A stretch of 64,000 nucleotides of DNA from Rathayibacter sp. VKM Ac-2879 (GCF_015351245.1 NZ_JADKSO010000001.1:868001-932000); one strand, 5' to 3'; positions 49,363 to 58,601 are shown, counted from the stretch's first letter. Notes: generated by a model from the letters alone, not told the origin. A program made the numbers and translations.

Positions 49363-50766
49363 GTGAATCGTCTCTCAAAGCTCTTGATGGCCAGCGCCAC
49401 CGGCGCAGCCCTTGTCCTCGCGGGCGTAGCCCCCGCCTCCGCCGCCACCGGATCGCCAGGAGGCGCAGACGGTGGCGATCCCTACTTCCCCGGTTACGGC
49501 AATACCGGCTACGACGCAGCGGGCTACAGCCTGGCGATCCGCTACGACCCGGCATCGAAGGTGCTCAAAGGGACGGCCAAGATCGTCATCGCCGCGCAGA
49601 AGGATCTGTCGCAGTTCAACCTCGACCTCGCCGACTCCCTGGCCGTCACCGCGGTGAAGGTGGCGGGAGCAGCGGCCACCTTCACGCACAGCGGGGGTGA
49701 GCTCGTCATCAAGCCGAAGCGAGTCGTCTCGAACACGTCCCAGGTCATCGTGCAGGTCGAGTACGGCGGCACGATGGGATGGCAGACCGATCAGACGGGC
49801 GCGCCGATCGGCTGGCTGGCGACCGACAGGGGAGCCATCGTCGCGAGCGAAGCGCAGGGCGCACCGACCTGGTTCCCCGTGAACGACCTCGTGACCGACA
49901 AGGCCGTCTACTCCTTCACCATCACGGTGCCTCAGGGCAAGACCGCGGTGGCGAACGGGCAGTTGCAGTCGAAGCCGCGCACCAGCAACGGGTGGACCAC
50001 TTTCCGCTACGGCATGGGCGAACCGATGTCCTCCTACCTCGCGACGGTCGACATCGGCGATTACACCGTCAAGCAGCGTACGACGTCGTCTGGCATCCCC
50101 TTGATCGAGGCGGTCGACAACAACCTGCCGCAGTGGCGTAAAGATCAGACGGCCGACTCGTTCGGCAAGGTCGACCAGATCCTGGACTACTTCGAATCGC
50201 GCTTCGGCCCGTATCCCTTCTCCTCTAGCGGAGGAATCAGCGAGAGCACGGACATCGGCTACAGCCTCGAGACCCAAAGCCGTCCTCTCTACACCGGAAC
50301 GACCGATACCCAGACGGTGGCCCACGAGCTCGCCCACCAATGGTTCGGCGACAGCGTCGGCCTGAAGCGGTGGAGCGACATCTGGCTGAACGAGGGCTTC
50401 GCGACCTATGCCGAGTGGTCCTGGGCGGCTCACACCGGCGGCGAGAGCCTCGACCAGCGCGCGGACAGCGTGATGGCACGTTCCGCGGACGACGGTTTCT
50501 GGACGCTGAACATGGTGGATCCGGGAGCAACGAGCATGTTCGACGGTCCGACGTACGAGCGGGGCGGGCTCGTCCTCGTCGAGCTCGAGAAGCGCATCGG
50601 AAGTGACGCCTTCGCCACCCTCCTGCAGCGCTGGGCAGAAGAGTACAAGTACACGAACGCCACCACCGCGCAGTTCGTCGCCCTCGCGCAGGACGTCTCC
50701 GGCACCGATTTGACCACATTCTTTCAAAACTGGCTCTTCGGTCGGCACAAGCCGACCCTGAGCTGA
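49363..50766 (+). CDS. Secreted M1-family metallopeptidase
   Basis: A 467-residue exported aminopeptidase-N-type enzyme. The signal peptide (residues 1-27, LLMASATGAALVLAGVAPASA) precedes a beta domain (YSLAIRYDPASKVLKGTAKI), the catalytic domain with HELAHQWFGD (zinc ligands, about residues 324-333) and the third ligand in WLNEGFATYAEW. The usual GAMEN-type motif is replaced by GISESTDIGYS-like sequence (about 292-301). It ends soon after the catalytic domain, the compact form common in actinobacteria. GTG 49363 follows a -10-like TAACTT at leaderless spacing. Confidence 0.9.
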   Translation: MNRLSKLLMASATGAALVLAGVAPASAATGSPGGADGGDPYFPGYGNTGYDAAGYSLAIRYDPASKVLKGTAKIVIAAQKDLSQFNLDLADSLAVTAVKVAGAAATFTHSGGELVIKPKRVVSNTSQVIVQVEYGGTMGWQTDQTGAPIGWLATDRGAIVASEAQGAPTWFPVNDLVTDKAVYSFTITVPQGKTAVANGQLQSKPRTSNGWTTFRYGMGEPMSSYLATVDIGDYTVKQRTTSSGIPLIEAVDNNLPQWRKDQTADSFGKVDQILDYFESRFGPYPFSSSGGISESTDIGYSLETQSRPLYTGTTDTQTVAHELAHQWFGDSVGLKRWSDIWLNEGFATYAEWSWAAHTGGESLDQRADSVMARSADDGFWTLNMVDPGATSMFDGPTYERGGLVLVELEKRIGSDAFATLLQRWAEEYKYTNATTAQFVALAQDVSGTDLTTFFQNWLFGRHKPTLS

Positions 50767-50787
50767 CCTCGGACGGAGAAACCACTC

Positions 50788-51798
50788 ATGCATCCCCGAT
50801 CATTCTTCACCAGTCGCCGAGGCGCACTGGTCGGTGCCCTCCTTCTCGCCGTGACTTTCGGCGCCCCCTCGCTCGCCGCTGGCCCGATCCCGTCCACGAC
50901 GGCCAGCCCGAGCTCCTCACCGTCCGCTTCGGAGGAATGCGCGACGAATGCGGTCTCGGCCCGCTTGCGCCCGGGAAGCGGCAGCACCGTCGAGCCCACG
51001 GAGGACTTGACTCCGGCGCAGATGAAGCAGGTGGAGAAGAACTTCGCGGCGAAGCTCACGGCGAAGGGTCTCACGAAGAACTCAAACGCGCCCGGCGGCG
51101 TCATCACGATCAATACCTACGTGCATGTCCTCCAGAACGACGACGGCTCTGGCGGCATCTCTTTGGACCAGATCAAGCAACAGATGACCGTCCTCAACGC
51201 CGCCTACTCCGGAAAGGCCTCCGCTACCGACGCGAAGACCGCCTTCACCTTTCGACTGATCAACGCCGACTTCACGAACAAGAGTGCGTGGTCCAGCTTC
51301 TGGGCGTATGACGACACCGACAAAGAGCTGTCCACGGCGTTGCACAAGGGGGGTCTCCGCGACCTGAACATCTTCGTCGGTCATCTCAAGGGCGACGTGC
51401 TCGGGGTGGCGAACATGCCCTGGGATGCGGGCTGGTACGGCAAGCAGGACGGCGTCAGAGTGACGACGGACTCCATGCCCGGCGGAGCGTTCGGCGGTTA
51501 CAACCTCGGCGACTCGGTCGTCCACGAAGTTGGTCACTGGCTGGGTCTGTCGCACACGTTCGAGAACGGCTGCGGAGGTGACGGCGATGGCGTTGCGGAC
51601 ACCCCCGCGCAGGACAGCGGCGACAACATCTTCTCCTGCGACGAGAATCTCGACACGTGTCCGGCAGCAGGCCTTGACCCTGTCCATAACTTCATGAGCT
51701 ATGGAACCGACTACTGCATGGATAGATTCTCGCCCGGACAAGCGAAGCGCATCGGACTCATGTATTACCTCTACCGCAGCGGGTACGACCGAGCATGA
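50788..51798 (+). CDS. Secreted M43-family (pappalysin-like) zinc metalloprotease
   Basis: A 336-residue exported protease. A signal peptide (residues 1-31) and a pro-region precede the catalytic domain. The extended zinc motif is HEVGHWLGLSH (H-E-x2-H-x2-G-x2-H, about residues 247-257), followed by the Met-turn region NFMSYGTDYCMDRFSPGQ near 305. Cysteines CGGDGDG, CDENLDTC and YCMD form the typical disulfide set. It lies 21 nt after the M1 peptidase, so the two are likely co-expressed. A 20-bp perfect hairpin follows. Confidence 0.92.
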   Translation: MHPRSFFTSRRGALVGALLLAVTFGAPSLAAGPIPSTTASPSSSPSASEECATNAVSARLRPGSGSTVEPTEDLTPAQMKQVEKNFAAKLTAKGLTKNSNAPGGVITINTYVHVLQNDDGSGGISLDQIKQQMTVLNAAYSGKASATDAKTAFTFRLINADFTNKSAWSSFWAYDDTDKELSTALHKGGLRDLNIFVGHLKGDVLGVANMPWDAGWYGKQDGVRVTTDSMPGGAFGGYNLGDSVVHEVGHWLGLSHTFENGCGGDGDGVADTPAQDSGDNIFSCDENLDTCPAAGLDPVHNFMSYGTDYCMDRFSPGQAKRIGLMYYLYRSGYDRA

Positions 51799-51845
51799 AC
51801 GACGGATGGTCAGACGCGTCGTCGCCGCGTCTGACCATCCGTCGT
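51799..51845. terminator. Bidirectional terminator with 20-bp perfect stem
   Basis: Left arm 51799-51818 pairs perfectly with 51826-51845 around a 7-nt loop, immediately after the protease stop. It lies between convergent genes. Confidence 0.85.
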
Positions 51846-51987
51846 CCTCGGTTGCTGCGACGCGACCCACTCACGCTCGATACAGGTCCTCAGCTCTGCA
51901 CGACGTCGCCTCCAACGACGCTGATCGCGCAGGCCGGTGACCGCCCTCACGAGGCCTTGCCTCCGCCGCCCAGGGCCCGCGACACGA

Positions 51988-52374
51988 CTACTCGGCGCGC
52001 AGGCCCGCCGAGCCGAGCACGAGGTCGACATCGATGCGGATGGCCACGCGGAGCGGGTTCTCGCGCGGCACACGGTAGCGCTGCGAGTACAGCTCGACCG
52101 CGTGCGCGACGGCGTCTGGCTCCTCCTCGATCGAGGCGGGGCCGCCGAGGCTGAGCCAGCGGATGCCGTCGACCTGGCCGACGGTCGCAGTGCCTCCGCG
52201 GCGCACGTTGAGCACCTTCTGACTCTCGCGAGAGGTGATGATGCGCACCACTCCCTCCTCATAGGTGAAGCCCACGGCGACGACGTGTAGACGGCCGCGA
52301 CGACCCGGAGTGGAGAGGGTGGCCAGGTGCCGCTCGGTCACGAAGGAGAGACCGTCGGCGCTGAGGATGCTCAT
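51988..52374 (-). CDS. PPOX-class F420-dependent oxidoreductase
   Basis: A 128-residue split-barrel flavin/deazaflavin-binding protein of the TIGR03618-like F420 group. Landmarks are LSFVTERHLATLSTPGRRGRLHVVAVGF (read in parts), then VRIITSRESQKVLNVRRGG and the closing VAIRIDVDLVLGSAGL. Such enzymes use F420H2 or F420 to reduce or oxidise small molecules. ATG 52374 opens the conserved part. Its presence fits with fgd elsewhere in this window. Followed upstream by a thiolase gene on the same strand. Confidence 0.85.
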   Translation of the reverse strand: MSILSADGLSFVTERHLATLSTPGRRGRLHVVAVGFTYEEGVVRIITSRESQKVLNVRRGGTATVGQVDGIRWLSLGGPASIEEEPDAVAHAVELYSQRYRVPRENPLRVAIRIDVDLVLGSAGLRAE

Positions 52375-52396
52375 CCATCGAGAGTAACGGGAGGGA

Positions 52397-53587
52397 TCAG
52401 GCCTCCAGCAGCAACGCTTCGCCCTGGCCGCCCCCGCCACAGAGGGCCGCGACGCCCAGACCGCCTCCGCGGCGCCGCAGGGCGAGCGCCAGATGCAGAG
52501 CCAGCCGTGCGCCCGAGGCGCCAACGGGATGTCCGAGCGCGATGGCGCCTCCGTCGAGGTTGACGCTCTCGGGAGGCACGCCCAGATCGTCGGCCGACTG
52601 CAGCACGACCGAGGCGAACGCCTCGTTGATCTCGATGAGGTCGAGGTCGCGGACCGCGCCTCCCCGACGCCGCAGCGCTCGGAGGATCGCGGCTGAGGGC
52701 TGCGAGTGCAGCGAGTTGTCGGGCCCCGCGACCTGGCCGTGCTCGCCGACCGCCGCCAGCCACGAGAGTCCGTGTGCGCGGGCCCAGCCACGGCTCGCGA
52801 CGACGAGCGCGGCGGCACCGTCCGAGAGCGGCGAGGAGCTGCCTGCGGTAATGGTCCCCTCGGGCGAGAACGCGGGCGTCAACCGGGCGAGCACCTCGGC
52901 GGTGCTGTCCTCGCGGATCCCCTCGTCGTCGGTGACGAGGGTCTCGCCTCCTCGTCGCTGAGGGACACGCACCGGCACGATCTCCTCCGCGAGCACCCCC
53001 GCGGCGCGGGCTCGGGCCGCCCGCTGGTGCGAGAGGGCGGCGAACGCGTCTTGACGCTCGCGGCGGATGCCGCGCTCGGCGTTGCCGTCGTCGGTGACGC
53101 GGCCCATGATCCGCTGGTCGAAGGGATCGAGGAGACCGTCCAGCAGCAGAGCGTCCTCGAGGGGGCGATCGCCGACTCCCACGCCTCCCCGCGAGCCGCG
53201 GAGGAGGTGCGGCGCGTTGGTCATCGACTCCTGGCCGCCTGCCACCACCACGTCGGCCTCGCCGACGCGCACGAGCCGGGCGGCGTCGATGACGGCGGTG
53301 AGCCCCGAGAGGCAGAGCTTGTTGAGCGTGACGGTCGGCACCTCCCAGCCCAGGCCCGCCCGGATGGAGGTCTGGCGCGCAGGCCCCTGACCGGTTCCCG
53401 CCTGGATCACCTGCCCGAGGATCACGGCGTCGACCTCGTCAGCGCGGACGCCGGATCGCTCGAGGGCGGCCCGCACGGCCGCAGCACCGAGATCGGTCGC
53501 CGAGAGCGAGGCGAAGGCGCCGGAGAAACGGACGAAAGGCGTGCGGGCGCCGCCCAGGATGACGGGGGTGCGGTCGTCTTCGATCAC
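52397..53587 (-). CDS. Acetyl-CoA acetyltransferase (thiolase)
   Basis: A 396-residue thiolase. The acyl-accepting Cys is in NKLCLSG (residue 92), the catalytic His in GHPVGASGARL (about 351), and the second Cys in ALCGGGGQGEALLLEA (about 382). NEAFA is also present. It catalyses acetoacetyl-CoA formation or the reverse in beta-oxidation. The gene follows an acyl-CoA ligase on the same strand with a 52-bp gap, which suggests a fatty-acid or branched-acid utilisation pair. Confidence 0.94.
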   Translation of the reverse strand: MIEDDRTPVILGGARTPFVRFSGAFASLSATDLGAAAVRAALERSGVRADEVDAVILGQVIQAGTGQGPARQTSIRAGLGWEVPTVTLNKLCLSGLTAVIDAARLVRVGEADVVVAGGQESMTNAPHLLRGSRGGVGVGDRPLEDALLLDGLLDPFDQRIMGRVTDDGNAERGIRRERQDAFAALSHQRAARARAAGVLAEEIVPVRVPQRRGGETLVTDDEGIREDSTAEVLARLTPAFSPEGTITAGSSSPLSDGAAALVVASRGWARAHGLSWLAAVGEHGQVAGPDNSLHSQPSAAILRALRRRGGAVRDLDLIEINEAFASVVLQSADDLGVPPESVNLDGGAIALGHPVGASGARLALHLALALRRRGGGLGVAALCGGGGQGEALLLEA

Positions 53588-53639
53588 AGGAGGCTCCTTC
53601 TCGACGGGTTCGACGGTGGGGGTTCGGCGGCTCCGCGGC

Positions 53640-55334
53640 TCACTCCAGGAGTCGCGCGCGCACTTCCCGGCGCAGGACCTTGCCGATGAGCGAGGTCGGT
53701 AGCTCGTCGACCGCCACGATGGTCTTGGGCACCTTGTACGGCGTGAGCTGTCGGCGGCAGAAGTCGCGCAACGCCTCGGGATCGACGGCGGTACCCGGAC
53801 GCAGGACCACGGCGGCGGCCACGTTCTCGCCCCCGTCGGAGCGGGGGAGGCCGACGACCGCGGCGCGCACGACGTCGGGATGGGACTCCAGCACGCCCTC
53901 GACCTCCGACGGCGACACGTTGAAGCCTCCCGTGATGATGAGCTCTTTCGCGCGGTCGACGATGGTCACGAATCCGTCGACGGAGACGGTGGCGATGTCT
54001 CCGGTTCGGAGCCAGCCACCGGGGAGGAGGGCCGCGGCCGTCTCGTCGGGACGCCTCCAATAGCCCTGGAACACCTGCGGGCCGTGCAGGAGCAGCTCTC
54101 CGGCCTCGCCGGGCGCGCGATCGACCGACGGATCGTGCGGATCGACGATGCGGATCGTCGTACTCGGGAACGGCACGCCCACGGTGCCGGGGCGACGGCT
54201 CGGACCGACCGGGTTGCCGAGCGCGACGGGAGAGCTCTCGGTCATGCCGTAGCCCTCGACGAGCAGGCCCCGGCTCGCGCGCTCCCAACGGTCGACCGTC
54301 GTGACCGGCAGCCCCATCGCTCCCGAGATCGCGAACCGGATGCTCCGCAAATCGACCTCGTGCCGCTCGGAGGCGCGCGCGAGCGCGTCGTAGATGGGCG
54401 GCACGGCGGGCAGGAACGTGGGCGGAGAGGACTTGGCGGCGGTCGTGACCAGCGTGACGTCGAAGGTCGGGAACAGCACGACCTTCGCGCCGATGCTGAT
54501 CGCGAAGGTGAGGCAGAGCGTGAGTCCGTAGGCGTGGAAGAGCGGCAGCACGGCATAGAACGTCTCGTCGCCCTCGCGCAGGCCCGGCACCCAGGCCTGG
54601 CCCTGCATCGCGTTGGCTCGGAGGTTCGAGTGCGAGAGGATCGCTCCCTTCGGGGTGCCGCTGGTACCGCTCGTGTACTGCAGCAGCGCCGTGTCGCCGA
54701 GGGAGGGGCGGGGGTAGGAGCGGGCCAGGCGGCGGTTCTCGAGGAGGCTCGCGAAAGCGATGAGGGAACGCGAGCGCGGACGTGTGGTCAGCCTCGCGCG
54801 AGCCCGTCGCGCCTTGGGCAGGGGCAGGCGCAGGGCCACGCGCTTGACGAGGGGGAACGAACGGGTGAGGTCGACCGAGACGACGCGTTCGACGCCGACG
54901 TCGGCGGGCATCGTCACAACCATGTCGGCGATCGTGTCCCATACGATCGCGAAGCGTGCGCCGTGGTCCTCGAACTGCCGCCGCAGCTCCCGAGGGGTGT
55001 ACAGCGGATTGTGCTCGACGACGATCGCGCCCAGCCGCAGCACGGCGTAGAAGGCGATGACGTGCTCGGGACAGTTGGGCAGGACGAGCGCCACGCGGTC
55101 ACCGGCCGAGACGCCCAGGCGGCGCAGGCCCTCCGCGGCGCGCGACACCTTCTCGCCGAGCTCGGCATAGCTCGTCGTCGCGCCGAAGAACTCGAGCGCG
55201 TCGCGCCGACGAAAGCGGGCCACCGAATCCTCGAGCAGGTCGACGAGGGTCTGGGTGGGCGGGTCGATCTCGGAGGGCACACCGTCGGCGTAGGAGGACA
55301 GCCACGGCTTGGTCGCCAGGTTCGAGGAGGTCAC
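53640..55334 (-). CDS. Long-chain acyl-CoA synthetase (AMP-binding enzyme)
   Basis: A 564-residue adenylate-forming ligase. The P-loop motif YTSGTSGTPKGAILSH (about residues 213-228), LPLFHAYGLT, GYGMTES, the WLRTGDIATVSVDGFVTIVDR hinge region and the C-terminal Lys in SLIGKVLRRE are all present. It activates fatty acids as acyl-CoA. The GTG at 55334 begins TSSNLATKPWLSSY, the usual N-terminus; the open frame extends further but without family match. It is upstream of the thiolase on the same strand. Confidence 0.93.
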   Translation of the reverse strand: MTSSNLATKPWLSSYADGVPSEIDPPTQTLVDLLEDSVARFRRRDALEFFGATTSYAELGEKVSRAAEGLRRLGVSAGDRVALVLPNCPEHVIAFYAVLRLGAIVVEHNPLYTPRELRRQFEDHGARFAIVWDTIADMVVTMPADVGVERVVSVDLTRSFPLVKRVALRLPLPKARRARARLTTRPRSRSLIAFASLLENRRLARSYPRPSLGDTALLQYTSGTSGTPKGAILSHSNLRANAMQGQAWVPGLREGDETFYAVLPLFHAYGLTLCLTFAISIGAKVVLFPTFDVTLVTTAAKSSPPTFLPAVPPIYDALARASERHEVDLRSIRFAISGAMGLPVTTVDRWERASRGLLVEGYGMTESSPVALGNPVGPSRRPGTVGVPFPSTTIRIVDPHDPSVDRAPGEAGELLLHGPQVFQGYWRRPDETAAALLPGGWLRTGDIATVSVDGFVTIVDRAKELIITGGFNVSPSEVEGVLESHPDVVRAAVVGLPRSDGGENVAAAVVLRPGTAVDPEALRDFCRRQLTPYKVPKTIVAVDELPTSLIGKVLRREVRARLLE

Positions 55335-55441
55335 CGGAGCGAGTATCCGGCATCCCCCTCCGCACTTGCTCGGAGCCCGCTTCTCTCCGAGGCGCCCGAG
55401 AAGGGGTGTCGAGCGGGGAGGAACCGCGCCAGGCTGGAGCC

Positions 55442-55960
55442 ATGACCGCATCGATCGACCTCCTCCGCGACGCCTTCGGCCGGGTGCACGAGAACGTGCA
55501 CGCCGTCCTCGAGGACAGCACCCCGGAGCGGCTCGCCTTCCGGGCCGACGCCCGGGCCAACTCGCCCGCCTGGCTCGTCTGGCACCTCCTGCGTGTGCAG
55601 GACGACCACCTCGCCCCCCTCGCCGGACACGAACAAGCCTGGACGGCCGAGGGGTTCCACGAGCGCTCGGGCCTCCCCTTCGCCCCGGCCGAGACCGGAT
55701 TCGGCCACGATCCCGAGCAGGTCGCGGCGCTCGCCGCGCTCCCCGCCCCGCTGCTCGCCTCCTACGCCGACGCGGTGCACGAGCGCACGCTCGCCTTCCT
55801 CGACGCGCTCGACGACTCCGACCTGGAGCGCGTGGTCGACGACAGCTGGGACCCGCCGGTCACGCTCGGCGTACGCCTCGTCTCGGTCGTCGACGACGAC
55901 GCACAGCACATCGGCCAGGCGGCCTTCGCGATGGGGCTGGCGGAGCGCGCAGAGAGCTGA
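55442..55960 (+). CDS. DinB-like / mycothiol-transferase superfamily protein
   Basis: A 172-residue four-helix bundle of the DinB/DUF664 type. The metal ligands are suggested by HENVHAVL near the start, LVWHLLRVQDDHLAPL (about residues 47-62) and DDDAQHIGQAAFAMGL near the end; the family binds a divalent metal with three His. In actinobacteria such proteins include mycothiol-dependent transferases. ATG 55442 starts the first helix. It is a single gene, divergent from the acyl-CoA ligase. Confidence 0.85.
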   Translation: MTASIDLLRDAFGRVHENVHAVLEDSTPERLAFRADARANSPAWLVWHLLRVQDDHLAPLAGHEQAWTAEGFHERSGLPFAPAETGFGHDPEQVAALAALPAPLLASYADAVHERTLAFLDALDDSDLERVVDDSWDPPVTLGVRLVSVVDDDAQHIGQAAFAMGLAERAES

Positions 55961-56060
55961 GCGCCTTCCGAGCCGGGCGCCGCGCCCAACCGTTACCCTT
56001 GACCCCGGCGCTCGCGAGGGCACCCGCGGAGCGAGGACCGCGCCACCGAGAGGAACACCC

Positions 56061-56930
56061 GTGACGTTGCCCCAGACGACCATCGCCGCCCCCGGCCAGC
56101 GCAAGGGGCGCGATGTCGCCCCCGAGATCGCCCGCTCGTGGCTGCTGGTCAACGCCACGCGCACCGAGACGTTCGACGCGGCACACGCCTCCCGGGCCGA
56201 CCAGATCGTGCTCGACATCGAAGACGCGGTCGACCCCAAGGCCAAGCCGGACGCGCGCGCCGACGTGGTCGAGTGGCTGAAGGGCGACAAGCGCGCCTGG
56301 GTTCGCATCAACGACCACTCCACGCCGTTCTGGTCGGACGACGTCGACGCGCTCAAGGGCCTGCCCGGCCTCGCCGGGGTCATGCTCGCGAAGACCGAGG
56401 CGGCCGAGCATGTGACCGAGACCTTCGATCGCCTCGGCGGCGTCACTCCCGTGCTCGCGCTGGTCGAGTCGGCGCTCGGCATCGAGGAGGCGGTCTCGAT
56501 CGCCCGCGCCCGAGGCACCTTCCGCCTCGCCTTCGGTAGCGGCGACTACCGCCGCGACACGGGGACGAGCGCCGACGACCTCGCCATGGCGTACCCGCGC
56601 TCCCGCCTCGTCGTCGCCTCCCGCATCGGCGACCTGCCAGGCCCCATCGACGGACCGACCGTGTCGAACAGCCACCCGGTGCTGCGCGAGCAGTCGGCGC
56701 TGACCGTCTCGCTCGGCCTCACGGGCAAGCTCTGCCTCGACACCGAGCAGCTCGCCGTGATCAACGAGGTCATCAGCCCCACTCCGTCCGACGTTGCCTG
56801 GGCGCGCGACTTCCTCGACGACTTCGAGGCCCGTGGCCGGGTCATTCGCGACGGCAGCGACCTGCCGCGTCTCGGCCGTGCCAAGAAAATCGACAAGCTG
56901 GCGACCGCCTTCGGGGTCAACCCGCTCTGA
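56061..56930 (+). CDS. HpcH/HpaI aldolase / CitE-like lyase family protein
   Basis: A 289-residue TIM-barrel protein of the CitE/citramalyl-CoA-lyase group. It shows SWLLVNATRTETF at the start, VLDIEDAVDPKAKPDAR with the metal-binding Glu/Asp, AWVRIND, GVMLAKTE, VLALVESALGIEEA, FGSGDYRRDTG, and KLCLDTEQLAVINEV. It probably cleaves or forms a C-C bond in a CoA ester or a malate-like acid. GTG 56061 has AGAGGA upstream. The substrate is not known. Confidence 0.9.
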   Translation: MTLPQTTIAAPGQRKGRDVAPEIARSWLLVNATRTETFDAAHASRADQIVLDIEDAVDPKAKPDARADVVEWLKGDKRAWVRINDHSTPFWSDDVDALKGLPGLAGVMLAKTEAAEHVTETFDRLGGVTPVLALVESALGIEEAVSIARARGTFRLAFGSGDYRRDTGTSADDLAMAYPRSRLVVASRIGDLPGPIDGPTVSNSHPVLREQSALTVSLGLTGKLCLDTEQLAVINEVISPTPSDVAWARDFLDDFEARGRVIRDGSDLPRLGRAKKIDKLATAFGVNPL

Positions 56931-56983
56931 CCGCTCGCGCGGGAGCCTCCTCGACGGCACACTGAAGGCGACGAGGAGGCCCC

Positions 56984-57454
56984 ATGAGCACCATCAGCAC
57001 GTTCCTGTGGTTCGACGACGCGGCCGAGGAGGCTGTGGAGTTCTATACAGGGCTCCTCCCGCGCTCGCGGATCCTCGACCGCCAGGTCGTGCCCGAGGGC
57101 TCGCCGGCGCCGAGCACCGTGGTCTCGCTGCTCTTCGAGCTCGGCGGGCAACGCTTCCAGGCGATCAACGCGGGCCCGCAGTTCACCTTCACCGAGGCGA
57201 TCTCGATCGTCGTGACGGTGACCACACAGGAGGAGCTCGACCGCATCTGGGACGCGCTCGCCGCCGGAGGCGAAGAGAGCCGGTGCGGCTGGGTGCGCGA
57301 CCGCTGGGGCCTGTGGTGGCAGGTCGTGCCGACCGTGCTCCCCGAGCTGCTCGGCGGCGGCGACTCCGAGGCCGCCTCCCGCGCGATGCAGGCGATGCTG
57401 TCGATGGGGCGGCTCGACATCAGGGCACTCGAGGAGGCATATGCCGGCCCGTGA
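56984..57454 (+). CDS. VOC-family PhnB-like protein
   Basis: A 156-residue glyoxalase-fold protein of the 3-demethylubiquinone-methyltransferase-like PhnB group. It begins TISTFLWFDDAAEEAVEFYTG and has the typical CGWVRDRWGLWWQVVPTVLPELL in the second half. Function within this large family is unassigned. Its 3' end overlaps the next gene by 14 nt, so the two are co-translated. Confidence 0.9.
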   Translation: MSTISTFLWFDDAAEEAVEFYTGLLPRSRILDRQVVPEGSPAPSTVVSLLFELGGQRFQAINAGPQFTFTEAISIVVTVTTQEELDRIWDALAAGGEESRCGWVRDRWGLWWQVVPTVLPELLGGGDSEAASRAMQAMLSMGRLDIRALEEAYAGP

Positions 57455-58145
57455 GTCCGGACGCCGACGCTCCTCCGCGACGCTACGCGCCGGCTACCTC
57501 CGCGACTACCGCTATGCCTACGCCTCCCGTTTCACGCACCTGCGCGAGGGGTGGGACGTGTCGCAGTACGCCTCCGGAGACGGGGCGCCCGTGCTGCTGA
57601 TTCCGGGCATCTACGAGACGTGGCAGTTCCTGCGGCCGGTGGCCGAGCGGCTGCACGCGAGCGGGCACCCCATCCACGTGCTGCCCGCGCTCGGCTACAA
57701 CACGCGCCCCATCGTCGCCTCGGCCGCGCTCGGGCAGCGCTACCTGCGCGAACGCGACGTGCGCGACGTGGTCGTCGTCGCGCACAGCAAGGGCGGGCTG
57801 ATCGGCAAGCACATGATGGTGGTCGACGACCGGGAGGAGCGGCGCATCGACCGGATGATCGCCGTCTCGACGCCGTTCAACGGCTCCTCCCTCGCCCGGA
57901 TCGCGCCGGCCCGAGCATTGCGCGAGTTCTCGCCGCACCGGCCGCTCATCCGGCGACTCCTCGCCGAACGGGAGGCGGATGCGCGCATCACGTCGATCTA
58001 CGGGATGCGAGACCAGTACATCCCCGGCGGGAGCAGGTTGACGGGCGCGCGCGAGAACATCGCCGTATCGGTGGTCGGGCACTTCGCCCTGCTCTCGCAC
58101 CCGCGGGTGCTCGATCTCATCGCGGCGCGGGTCGACCCCGCGTGA
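57441..58145 (+). CDS. Alpha/beta-fold hydrolase (lipase-like)
   Basis: A 234-residue hydrolase. The oxyanion region LLIPGIYETWQFLRP (about residues 52-66), the nucleophile elbow VVAHSKGGLIGKHMM (Ser about 116) and a C-terminal His in VVGHFALLSHP are visible; the acid is probably Asp near the MRDQYIPGGS loop. It resembles triacylglycerol-lipase-like esterases. It overlaps the VOC gene by 14 nt. Substrate unknown. Confidence 0.88.
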   Translation: MPARESGRRRSSATLRAGYLRDYRYAYASRFTHLREGWDVSQYASGDGAPVLLIPGIYETWQFLRPVAERLHASGHPIHVLPALGYNTRPIVASAALGQRYLRERDVRDVVVVAHSKGGLIGKHMMVVDDREERRIDRMIAVSTPFNGSSLARIAPARALREFSPHRPLIRRLLAEREADARITSIYGMRDQYIPGGSRLTGARENIAVSVVGHFALLSHPRVLDLIAARVDPA

Positions 58146-58151
58146 GGGCGC

Positions 58152-58589
58152 TCAGGACCAGGGCGTGAGCAGCACGAGCGGGATCTGCCGCTCGGTCTTG
58201 GCCTGATACTCGGCGTAGTCGGGCCACGCCGCGACCGCGCGGTCCCACCAGACGTCGCGCTGATCGCCGTCGAGGACGCGGGCCGTGTAGTCCTTCTTCA
58301 CCGGGCCGTCCTGCAGCTCGACGTGCGGCTCCTTGAGCATGTTGCCGTACCAGACGGGATGCTCGGGCGCGCCACCTTTCGAGGCGACGACGACGTACTC
58401 GCCGTCGTGCTCGACCCGCATGAGCGCGGTCTTGCGCAGCTTGCCGCTGCGCGATCCGACGGTGGTCAGGACGATGATGGGTCGGCCGCGCAGGAGGTTG
58501 CCCTCGGCTCCTCCGGTGCGCTCGTAAAGCTCGGCCTGCTCGCGGGCCCAGGCGGATGTGCTTGGTTCGTACTCTCCGATGAGGGGCAT
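58152..58589 (-). CDS. Ddn-like F420-dependent nitroreductase/quinone reductase
   Basis: A 145-residue split-barrel protein of the deazaflavin-dependent nitroreductase (Ddn) family. Landmarks are [26 protein letters not shown] (about residues 35-60), [21 protein letters not shown] (about 65-86), and the closing IPLVLLTP. These enzymes reduce quinones or nitro compounds using F420H2 made by Fgd. ATG 58589 is preceded by a -10-like TACGAT at 6 nt, which supports this start over a longer one. It is convergent with the alpha/beta hydrolase. Confidence 0.9.
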   Translation of the reverse strand: MPLIGEYEPSTSAWAREQAELYERTGGAEGNLLRGRPIIVLTTVGSRSGKLRKTALMRVEHDGEYVVVASKGGAPEHPVWYGNMLKEPHVELQDGPVKKDYTARVLDGDQRDVWWDRAVAAWPDYAEYQAKTERQIPLVLLTPWS

Positions 58590-58595
58590 GCCCCG

Positions 58596-58601
58596 ATCGT
58601 A
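58596..58601 (-). promoter_or_regulatory. -10 element of the ddn-like gene
   Basis: TACGAT on the minus strand, then 6 nt, then the ATG at 58589; leaderless arrangement. Confidence 0.45.
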
